Notes under the pieces: model-generated
What the model was told of the DNA's origin: nothing
The model's input: only the letters and a program-made list of their open reading frames with translations
The model's database searches: none
Part shown: piece after piece, positions 53,494 through 61,062 of the stretch
Numbering within the stretch: the first letter of the stretch is position 1
Layout: each line of letters begins with the position of its first letter
Source of the DNA: Pyropia haitanensis
Taxonomy: Eukaryota; Rhodophyta; Bangiophyceae; Bangiales; Bangiaceae
DNA length: 64,000 nucleotides
Assembly (NCBI GenBank): GCA_008729055.1
Contig: SDUX01000112.1
Span: forward strand, 1 to 64,000
Reading direction: 5' to 3'
Translations under genes and position numbers: made by a program

Positions 53494-54354
53494 ATGGGGG
53501 TTGCCAGCGGGCGGCGGGCGTGCAAGAGCTGCGGCCACCTCCGGCTGTTGGATGACTACAGCGCGGAGCAGTGGGTCAAGGACTGCGGCGCGGCCATCTG
53601 CTCGGGGTGTATTGCCAACGCGGACTCGCCGACGGCGGGGGCAACGTTGGACACATGCCGTGACAACCAGGATGCACACCTCGCGTCCCTTGACCACGAC
53701 CAGCTGCAGAAGCCGTTTGCCCAAGGCGCGTTTCGGTACGTGGCGTCGGGTCGGTACAAAGGCGGGTGCCTGGACGGCAAGAAGTGTGTCTCCAAGTGGT
53801 TCAAGACTGGTGCTACGTTTGACAAGGAGTATTTCTCGCTGGACATCCAGGCCGTGGACAAGGCTATGGAGCTGGTGCGGGCGTTTAACAAGGCCGAGGT
53901 CGTGCGTGGCATCGTTCGCGTGAGCCAGCCCGAAGTGTGGATGTTCGAGCACTGCGGGCCCGACTGGACGGGAAAGAAAGTGCTGACAGAGCGCTACATC
54001 CACAACTATGAGCACTTCAACTCCAACACTGGGTGGAGCGACACGTCCGTCCGCTGGGGGGAGGTCATGCAAGCGCTGAGCCACTTTACCTACCACGAAA
54101 CCGGCGGCCGCCTGATGCTGGTGGACTTGCAGGGTGGCGTCTACCCGGGTGGCGTCATCCTCAGCGACCCCGTCATCCTCAGCGTGGACCGCGCGTACGG
54201 CGTGACGGACCTCGGGCCGCGCGGCATCAGCAGCTTCTTTGCCGCCCACTCGTGCACCGACTGGTGCCGCCGCTCGTGGGCGACGCCCGCCAACCCCACC
54301 CGCCACTACGCTCCCGTCAAGGCAACGACGATGGAGCGCGATTCGCAGTCGTAA
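53494..54354 (+). CDS. Alpha-kinase (MHCK/EF2K family) with N-terminal Cys4 module
   Basis: 286 residues from ATG 53,494 to TAA, single exon. Residues ~72-265 form an atypical alpha-kinase domain (Ser/Thr kinase unrelated in sequence to conventional kinases): P-loop-like FAQGAFRYVASGRY, catalytic Lys101 in CVSKWF, LTERYIHNYEHFNSN, LVDLQGG (Asp211), the TDLGPRG glycine loop, and zinc ligands His201, His252, Cys254 and Cys258 in HSCTDWC that stabilise the fold. The first 40 residues carry Cys10-x2-Cys13 and Cys36-x2-Cys39 with YSAEQW between, a probable zinc module resembling Stc1-type or similar Cys4 folds. There is no WD40, ankyrin or calmodulin-binding part, so the protein is smaller than EF2K or myosin heavy-chain kinases. 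Substrate unknown. Presumably cytosolic or nuclear (no signal peptide). Confidence 0.92.
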   Translation: MGVASGRRACKSCGHLRLLDDYSAEQWVKDCGAAICSGCIANADSPTAGATLDTCRDNQDAHLASLDHDQLQKPFAQGAFRYVASGRYKGGCLDGKKCVSKWFKTGATFDKEYFSLDIQAVDKAMELVRAFNKAEVVRGIVRVSQPEVWMFEHCGPDWTGKKVLTERYIHNYEHFNSNTGWSDTSVRWGEVMQALSHFTYHETGGRLMLVDLQGGVYPGGVILSDPVILSVDRAYGVTDLGPRGISSFFAAHSCTDWCRRSWATPANPTRHYAPVKATTMERDSQS

Positions 54355-55295
54355 TGCTCGCTCGGGTGGGATGTTTGACTCTGGTTGCTCGCGGGTCTTG
54401 CGGTGCTGGCAGCGGAGACAGAGAGGGGGGGAGGGGCGGCGTGCGCGCGCGCCGAGGTCGTTTACTCACCCGTGGACGTCAAGTACAGCATGTGCATACT
54501 TTTGGGTAGGTGGCTTGAAAGAGACACGGCCGCCGCTCTACTGTGTGTCGCCCGCGGGGCTGCACGCGCGGCCGCAGCCCGCCCGCCGACAACCCCGCCC
54601 GTCCTCCTCCCCGCACCCAGTCCACGATACAAACGCTGGGTGGCCCCCACGCCAGGCATTGCGCCCTACCCCACTCCGTCCCCCGGCCACCCAGCCTTGG
54701 CGACGGATGGCCCATCACGCGCCGCCACGACCAACGGCGGGCGCCCTGCACGGCGGCGGCGGTCCGGCGCCGCGGCGCGGCGCGTCCGCCCATCAGGGTC
54801 CGTCGGGCCGTCCTGTCCCGGGGCGGCGTCGCCCGCATCCACGACAGGATGGGCGGCCGGATGGGACGGGGGTGCGGGGGGCAGGGGGAGGGGGGGGGGC
54901 AACCGGCGCGGTGCCGGCGCGCCCGCCGCCGGGACTACCCCGCCCGCGGCCCCCCCGGTGGTGGCCGTCGCGGCGGTCGCGGCTGGTGAGCGGGCGACGC
55001 GGCAGCGGCGGCGGGCGTGGCAGAGTGGGGGGGCGGAGGGGGTGGCGCGCGGGAGGGGCGGCCGCGGTCGCCCGCTGGCAGCCGTGGCGATGGGGCCTAC
55101 AGGGGACCCAGACGGGCGCAGCGCAGGCGACTTTGTTCCTCGCGGCAAGTATGTCTATGCCGGACGATCTATTCATCTATGTGCATCGGCACGCCGCCGC
55201 ACCGGTCCAACCCGGGGGCACCCCGCGGCAGGTAGACTCCCCTCCGGCGCCGCAGCGGGTCGTGGGCGCAGCGTACGAGCGCTTCGGCGCGCCGG
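54355..55295. other. Intergenic region downstream of the alpha-kinase
   Basis: Includes a moderately AT-richer 3' flank (54,355-54,545) and GC-rich sequence. No protein-like frame. It separates the alpha-kinase from the 3' end of the leftward Thr/Pro-rich gene. Confidence 0.6.
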
Positions 55296-56169
55296 TCACC
55301 CAACGAGGGTGCCCCACTCCCCCACGGGGCGGGGGGCGGCAACGGCCTGGTGGCTCATCGCCATGACCGACGGCGTGGGTGTCGGCGTCGGCATGGGGTG
55401 GGCTGTCGGCGTCGGCGTGGGGTGCAGCGTCGGCGTCGGCGTGGGGTGCAGCGTCGGCGTCGGCGTGGGGTGCGGCGTCGGCGTCGGCGTCGGCGTCCAC
55501 GTCGGCGTCGGGTGCGGCGTCACCGTCACCGCGGGCGTCGGCGTGGCCGTCGGCGTGGGAGTGGCCGTCGGCGTGGCCGTCGGCGTGGCCGTCGGCGTGG
55601 CCGTCGGCGTGGCCGTCGGCGTGGCCGTCGGCGTGGCCGTCGGCGTTGGCAAAGGGGTGGGGGTCGCCTCGTTGTCCACCGCCTCGGTCGGCTCGGCCGT
55701 CTCGTGCGCCACCGCCACCGTGGCGGTGGGGGTGGCCGCCGCCTTCCCAAATCGCCACCAGCGTTGCCGCTGGGGTGACTGCCGGCGTCGGCGTCGGCGT
55801 CGCGGACGGGTGCGGCGTCGGCGTCTCGTCGGCCGGCGCGTCGGCCGCCTCCGTCGCCGTCGGCTCGGCCGACTCGTCGGCCACCTCGGCCGCGGCGGTC
55901 GGCTCCGCCGTCTCGAAAAGAACCGCATCCACGGCGGGCGTCGGCGGGCTGGCCGGCGCCTCCCCGTGAGCCACAACGCCGTAGCCATCTTCCCCAGAGG
56001 CGCCCTCCTCCATCACTTGGTGTCTGGCCTTCGCCGGCGCCGGGCGGCCGCCCGCCGCCCAAACGAGGGACCCGCCGCCCCGCTTCTGCACCACCGACGC
56101 CGAGGCGGCCGACGCGTGGAGCAGCGCCGCCGCCGACACCACCGCCAAGCCGAGGAGGACGCGGCCCAT
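55296..56169 (-). CDS. Secreted Thr/Pro-rich repeat protein, second EDGYG-family member (one apparent frameshift)
   Basis: ATG 56,169 starts a signal peptide ([20 protein letters not shown], ending SASA), then an Ala/Arg spacer, [18 protein letters not shown], acidic [20 protein letters not shown] repeats and a [16 protein letters not shown] tract. The frame then changes by one nucleotide at ~55,745-55,770 and continues as [20 protein letters not shown], a run of about eight PTAT units, then HPTPTPTL repeats, ending at TGA 55,296 (GEWGTLVG). Corrected length is about 290 residues. Signal peptide, spacer and EDGYG motif match the 46.5-48.2 kb protein, but the basic VVVKRPR domains are absent. 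The shift is not at a long homopolymer, so a real mutation is possible. Likely a wall/matrix protein. Confidence 0.72.
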
Positions 56170-56311
56170 CGTGCCGGCCGCGCTGGACGCAAGCCGCGGG
56201 CTCTATCCGAAGGGGAAGACAGGGACGGCAAACGAGGGGAGGGGGCCGACGGAGGGACGGGAGGAGGAATCACCGGGCGCCGCAGGTGAGGCGGGCGTGA
56301 AGCCGCTCTGG
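56170..56311. promoter_or_regulatory. Short divergent intergenic region (possible bidirectional promoter)
   Basis: Only 142 bp separate the start of the leftward EDGYG-family gene (56,169) from the first in-frame ATG of the rightward KA1-domain gene (56,312). No strong TATA box is seen; GATAGAG on the - strand near 56,200 is the most AT-rich word. Confidence 0.35.
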
Positions 56312-57484
56312 ATGCCGACCCGCCGGGCCGCCCCGGGCCGCGTGCCACGACCGTCTTGTACGGCGGCGGCGGCGCCAGCCCCCCCCGCCCCCTCGCAGCC
56401 GCGACCCCGCTCCGCGCCTTTGCGCGTGCCCACCCGCACCCGCCATGCTCACAGCCGCCCACGCCCCCCCCCCCCCGTCGGCCCACCCACACCCCGCGGC
56501 CGCACCGGCAGCGACCCCGCTGGGGGCGCCACTGGTGGTAGCCGCGGCGACGGCGGTGGCGGAGGTGGCGGCGACACCGATGGCGGCCGTGAGGGTGGCG
56601 CGAGCACCCTCCCGTTATCGTCCCCTGTGGCATCGACTGGAGTGGCCTCGCCGCGGCAGTCCCCGCCATCGGTAGATGCAGGCGGCAATGGCATCGGCGG
56701 CGGACGCGTCCGCCGCTTCATTCCTGGCGTGGTTTCGCCGCCGCTTCCCGCGGCGCTCACTGCCACGGCCATAGACGATGGCACTGCCGCCCACGGGGTG
56801 ACCTTTTTCACCCGCCTCAGCCCCGGCATGGCGCTCGCCGCCGTTGCCGATGCGCTTGTCACCCTCGGCGTCGACCGGGTGGTGCTGGACCGCGGCTCGG
56901 GGGTGGTCCGAGCGACGCCGTCGCCCCTGGGAGGGGGAGGGGTCGGTGTCGGCAGAGGGGGGGTGTTCCCTGCTCCGCGCAGTGGCGGCGGCGGCGACCC
57001 TTCTTTTGTTGCTTCTGCTGCCGCGGGCGGCAGGGGCGGCACCGCCGATGGCACCGCCGACGGCTCAGCACCGATGAATGGTGGCCACGGTGGTCACGCG
57101 CCGCGCCTTGCTGTCGATGTTCGTGACCTGTCTGCGGCGGTCGCAGCGGCGGCTGGAGGTACGGCCCCCGCTTCCGACAAGGGCGACAGCGGCGGCGGCG
57201 GCGGTAGCGGCGGTGAGGGCAGCCTCCCGTCCGACCCCGTCGCGACGACGCGGGTTCGCGTGCGGCGGTCCAAGGCGGACTGGTGCCGGACGGACGTGGC
57301 TACGCTCGGCCACGTAGCCAACGTGCTTGCGGTGGGGGTGGCGGCGACGGAGCAGGCCGAGGCGGCGACGGCGGCTGCTGGGGGGGTAGGAGGGGGGGCG
57401 GGAGCGAGGGGCCTACAGGGGGGGGCGGGCGAGGGACAGCCCCTGCCGCTGAGCGCACTTGCGGGGAGGAGGGGGCGCCGGTGA
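56312..57484 (+). CDS. KA1-domain protein resembling the CHK1 C-terminus, without a kinase domain
   Basis: 390 residues if started at ATG 56,312. The first ~150 are Pro/Arg/Gly-rich. From about residue 160: GVTFFTRLSPGMALAAVADAL, LGVDRVVLDRGSG, a low-complexity insertion, RLAVDVRDLSAA, a second insertion, and RVRVRRSKADWCRTDVATLG. This order matches the kinase-associated-1 fold of CHK1 (TRFFTKL..., FKVNLLE..., RxSKGD-EF...), which binds lipids or autoinhibits the kinase. No protein kinase domain exists upstream on this strand; the space is occupied by the oppositely oriented EDGYG-family gene. It is either a stand-alone KA1 protein or a relic. The true start is uncertain because the frame is open further 5'. 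Confidence 0.5.
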   Translation: MPTRRAAPGRVPRPSCTAAAAPAPPAPSQPRPRSAPLRVPTRTRHAHSRPRPPPPVGPPTPRGRTGSDPAGGATGGSRGDGGGGGGGDTDGGREGGASTLPLSSPVASTGVASPRQSPPSVDAGGNGIGGGRVRRFIPGVVSPPLPAALTATAIDDGTAAHGVTFFTRLSPGMALAAVADALVTLGVDRVVLDRGSGVVRATPSPLGGGGVGVGRGGVFPAPRSGGGGDPSFVASAAAGGRGGTADGTADGSAPMNGGHGGHAPRLAVDVRDLSAAVAAAAGGTAPASDKGDSGGGGGSGGEGSLPSDPVATTRVRVRRSKADWCRTDVATLGHVANVLAVGVAATEQAEAATAAAGGVGGGAGARGLQGGAGEGQPLPLSALAGRRGRR

Positions 57485-57549
57485 CACACTGCCACGGCAG
57501 GGGGGTGGATGTCGGTTGGGGGACGCCCACGGCCGTCGACTGGACGGCA

Positions 57550-58060
57550 CGGTATTGCGCCTCCGCCAAAAATGGATGTTGATGTGACACCCGTTGGCGT
57601 CGCGGGCGTCGAGCGCCGCGTCCGCCGCGAGCAGCGCCGCTATCATCGCCTAGTGATCCCTGCGGGCGGCGCAAGAGAGAGGCGTCTTGACCGTGCTGTC
57701 TGGCACGACCACCAGCGTGCCCGCTTCTAGCAGCAACACCACCATCAGGACATCTATCACCCTCCTGGTCCAGAGAGTGCAGCGGCACCACCATAGTCGC
57801 CGCACACGGCTGTTGGACGTCCGCCCCCGCGGCGAGCAGCGCCGGTGCAATGGGCAGCAGGCGATGACCAGGCGCCTCAAACAGCGCCGTCTGGCTGGAG
57901 TCAAGGTCCTATTGCCGGGAGTCTGGCAATGCAACCCGCCGCAAGGAGCGCCGTCATGACTGTCTCGTCCGTGTTCAAGATTGTCCGTAGACCACGACAT
58001 AACCAGGGTGTACGAGGGGAAGTGGCGCCAAGAACGTGACATTTACTATATTTCCTTGAG
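57550..58060 (-). pseudogene. Ankyrin-repeat gene remnant
   Basis: On the - strand, ankyrin-like pieces follow one another in order but in different frames: TVMTALLAAGC (~57,950), PALLAAGADVQQPCAATMVV then PLHSLDQEGD (~57,840-57,760), and VVLLLEAGTLVVVPDSTVKT then PLSCAARRDH (~57,750-57,655). An in-frame TAG follows, then AMIAALLAADAALDARDANG (~57,650-57,590). The spacing of the G-TPL-A and LL-AGAD elements is the usual ~33 residues. One frameshift and one internal stop indicate a decayed gene. GC is lower than in neighbouring genes. Confidence 0.65.
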
Positions 58061-58779
58061 TGGGCTAGGATGGCGCCCCCCAGGGCCGCCAACTGACTGA
58101 CCCGCTAAGCAGGTCGGCCCCACAGGAAAGGCAGAGAGATAAAGGTACAGGTCGCATGAGGAGATGGGCGCATAAACCCTCGGGGTGCTGCAGCCTTGAG
58201 CGTTCAGAGGCGGGCGGGAGGGAAGCGCGAGGAGAAAGGACGCTGCCGGCCAGTGCGGCCGGCGGTGGTCCGTCCCGCGCCGCGGGTCTTATGCCGCGGC
58301 GCGTCGCGCCGCCCCCGCGCCGGTGCCCCTTGCAGGGTGCCGGGGCGCCGGTGCGCACACGCGCATGCGGGGGCGCCGCTGCCAGACGGGGGTAGAAGCA
58401 GGGGAGCGAATTGCGGTGCGCGCGCGCCGCCGGCGCGCGCACCGCGGTCACCGCAGCTGCAGCGCCCACGCCGACAGCAGCGCCGAGAGAGGAGAGGCAA
58501 ACGCAGCAGCCGGGAGAGGCCGCCGCGCAGGGCGGGCGTGGCAGTCGGAGGGGAGGGGGGAGACGCCCGGTGCAGTCCACAACGGGCGCGACCCCCCCAT
58601 CCCGCCGCCGGCCACGACCGCCGGTGCGTAGGACAAACGCACGCACGGGCGAAGGGCCGCCACGGGCGTGGCGGGGGAGGCGCCGCCGCGCCGCAGCGGG
58701 GGAGGAGACCGACAGCCCCACGCGCCGAAGGCAGCCCGCCCGCGGCCAAGCCGCGCGCCCCGCGCGGCCGACCGACAAA
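58061..58779. other. GC-rich intergenic stretch with a strong hairpin
   Basis: Open frames without protein-like character. A perfect 12-bp inverted repeat (CGGTGCGCGCGC at 58,414-58,425; its complement at 58,433-58,444) with a 7-bp loop lies within it. Confidence 0.55.
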
Positions 58780-58960
58780 ATAAACAGAGCCGGTTACAGG
58801 AAGAATCAGCATTCGAGTCAGAACCCACTGCTTTCTTTATGTTCAATCGATTACAAGAAAAAATAACGTCGACTTTGAAGTCCATTAGATTCCGCGTGGA
58901 AACGTGGTGATCCTGACCATATAAGTTGCAAAAAGCTCCGACGAGGTAGTGTACTTCACT
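58780..58960. other. AT-rich island upstream of the PEP-mutase family gene
   Basis: About 180 bp of markedly AT-rich sequence (AATAAACAG, TTCTTTATGTTCAATCG, AAGAAAAAATAACG) in a GC-rich window, ending in the TATA-like word at 58,920. Probably promoter or nucleosome-depleted DNA; no gene. Confidence 0.5.
58920..58925 (+). promoter_or_regulatory. TATA-like box of the PEP-mutase/ICL family gene
   Basis: CATATAAG, with TATAAG at 58,920-58,925, lies 279 bp upstream of ATG 59,199. Confidence 0.4.
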
Positions 58961-59198
58961 CACTCGCGAGTCCAGACAAGCGGATCACTTGATCCAACCG
59001 CAGCCGCTGTCATCCTCCGACTGGCCGCCTCATGCCAAGGCGATGCGCTGGAGCCGCATGTAGCCTTCGCGGCACGAACGTGTGTATCCTCTTGGCGCCG
59101 GTGGCGCCAGGTTGCTATTACTTGTCCCTGGAGCTGCTTCCCTTCGTGGTGCCCGTCCATCCGCTCCTCCCCCGTCTCCGTGCATCCCCACCTCCGCC

Positions 59199-60697
59199 AT
59201 GCCCGCCGCTGCCGCTGTCGCCATCACCCACTGCGGCCTATTGGCCGGGACGCCGCCCGCCGCACACGGGCGCGCATCGGCGTTTGTGGCGCCCGTCCCG
59301 GCTGGCGGCCTCGCCGCTGCGGCCCGCCGTGGCGTCGTCTTCCCCCTCGGCGATGCCCGTCCCATGCCGGCGGTCGTAAGTGGCTGCCATCGCCACTCGC
59401 GCGCGGTGGCACCGCGTGTGCCGCCGTCACGGCGGTCCGTCGTCGGGCCGGTCATGGCGCTGGACAACCCGCCCGCGGCGCTGCGGGAGCTGCTCACCTC
59501 CCCGACCTGCCTGCTCATGCCGTGCGCATACGACGCGCTGTCGGCGCGGTTAGTCGCCCGCGCGGGCTTCCCCCTCACGTTCATGAGCGGCTTCTCCGTG
59601 GCGGCATCGCTGGGATTGCCCGATACGGGCCTCCTTGGCTACGCCGAGGTGGAAGCCCGCCTCCGCTCTATGACCACCGCCGTGGACATTCCAATTATTT
59701 GTGATGCTGACACAGGGTATGGGGGCGTTGCCAACGTGGTGCGGACGGTGCGAGGGCTCGCCGCCGCGGGCGCCGCCGGTTTGATGCTTGAAGATCAGGT
59801 GTGGCCGAAACGGTGTGGCCACACCAAGGGCAAGGCGGTGGTTGACAGGGAGACAGCATTTTTGCGGGTCAAGGCAGCAGTCGATGCCAGCCGCTCGTTG
59901 GGTGACCGGTACGCGGCTTCGGGGGTCGAAACTCGAGAAGGGGAAGGGGGGGTGGCTGCGAGCGATCGACGAGAGGAGATTCTTTGCGCCGTGGTGAACT
60001 GGCGCCCAGCTGGCTTGCCTTGCTCTAGTGAGCGCTGCTGGATTCCTTTGTGTTTCTGCTCTTCGAGTGCTGTGCTGACCTGCTATCTGTCGTTTCTTTT
60101 TTTTTTTTTCTTTGTACCACGTGCATGTGGCTTTTGTTGTCCTCATCCGGATGGCGCTCTGTCCCCACTCCTTTCTGGTTCGTCGCCACCCCCCCCCTGC
60201 ACAGCGGACCCGTCATTGTTGCGCGTACTGATGCCGCGCGCTTCTCCATGGACGAGGCCCTCACGCGCGTGCGCCTCTTTGCCGAGGCCGGTGCAGAGGT
60301 GACGTTTGTCGAGGCCCCGCGCTCCCGCGCCGAGCTCGCCGCCGTCGGTGCGGCGACAGACGGCCCCAAGCTGGCCAACATGCTGGAAGAGGGCCAGACG
60401 CCGCTGCTATCGGCGGCGGAGCTGGGCGCTCTCGGTTTTACTATTGCCGCCTACCCGCTGACACTCGTTTCCGCAGCGATCCGCGCAATGGAAGCGGCAC
60501 TAGCAGCGCTCGCGGCGGGTGGGGGGGATACCCCCGAGGGGCGGGCATTGCTCAGCAGCTTTGCGCATGTGCAGGACGTGGCGGGCTTCAACGACTTTTA
60601 CGCCCTTGAAGACCACTACGCGGGGCTGGGTGAGCGCGCGCGGGCGTTGTCGCCGCCGCCCGATAAGCTGGCGGACGTGCGTGACAGCGAGGTATAG
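59199..60697 (+). CDS. PEP mutase/isocitrate lyase superfamily enzyme, two exons, probably plastid-targeted
   Basis: Exon 1 (59,199-59,908) and exon 2 (60,205-60,697) encode 400 residues. The alpha/beta barrel carries LLMPCAYDALSARLVARAGF, FMSGFSVAASLGLPDTGLLG, the metal-binding DADTGYG (~residues 169-175), LEDQ, the PKRCGH motif with its catalytic-type Cys (~203-208), IVARTDAARF, VTFVEAP and the FNDFY C-terminal helix. These fit the (methyl)isocitrate lyase / carboxyphosphonoenolpyruvate mutase-like group, which makes or breaks C-C or P-C bonds next to a carboxylate; the exact substrate is not decidable. The ~95-residue extension includes ASAFVAP, like Phe-centred plastid targeting signals of the red lineage. 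Starting at ATG 59,199 keeps the whole extension. Splicing through GTACGC...GCACAG joins DASRSLGDR to GPVIVARTDA in frame. Confidence 0.88.
59909..60204 (+). other. Spliceosomal intron of the PEP-mutase family gene
   Basis: 296-bp GT-AG intron, phase 2 (GACCG^GTACGC ... CCCCTGCACAG^CGG). It is T-richer than the exons, with a T13 tract near 60,095 and a long pyrimidine tract before the acceptor. Removal restores the conserved G-PVIVARTDA junction. Confidence 0.85.
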
Positions 60698-61062
60698 GCG
60701 GGGTCGCCGAAGGGCAGGGGGGGGCGGGGCTGGGTGGCTTCCGGCCCGCCCACCCGCGACGGTGTTCGCCCCGCACCGCCGAGGGGTTGCCGCACTGCGC
60801 AGGGCCCACAGCGAAACAAGACCGCGGCGTGTGGGGGGAAAGCGGGAAAGGAAGAGATTGGCACGGTCTGTGAGGTGGATGGCAGAAGCATGACCAGCCA
60901 CACGGACCCTTGTTTACGTACGTGTAGGGACAAGCTGGCGACGCCTGGAAGGTGGACAATATGCTCGACGGTAGCTGCAAGCTCCTTAACGCCAGACCAT
61001 GCCACTCGCCCCCCCCCCCCCCCCCTTTCCACCACGCTCTTCTTCTAGTCTGGGGTCGCGTA
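60698..61062. other. Convergent 3' intergenic region
   Basis: Lies between two convergent genes. Includes poly-C (61,009-61,024) and less GC-rich sequence (60,830-60,990). No gene or clear polyadenylation word recognised. Confidence 0.6.

Noticed and set aside
54385..56289. 634-codon + strand frame, including a Val/Gly repeat opposite the second EDGYG gene
   Set aside because: The Val-Gly repeat is the complement of Pro-Thr codons; the - strand provides the signal peptide and the EDGYG motif shared with its paralogue, and no kinase domain for the KA1 protein is present here.
57750..57763. ATCTATCACCCTCC, matching the end of the 49.9-51.2 kb inverted repeat
   Set aside because: On the - strand this lies inside the ankyrin remnant (a decayed EG-type turn) and has no inverted partner nearby, so it is probably a chance or composition-driven match.
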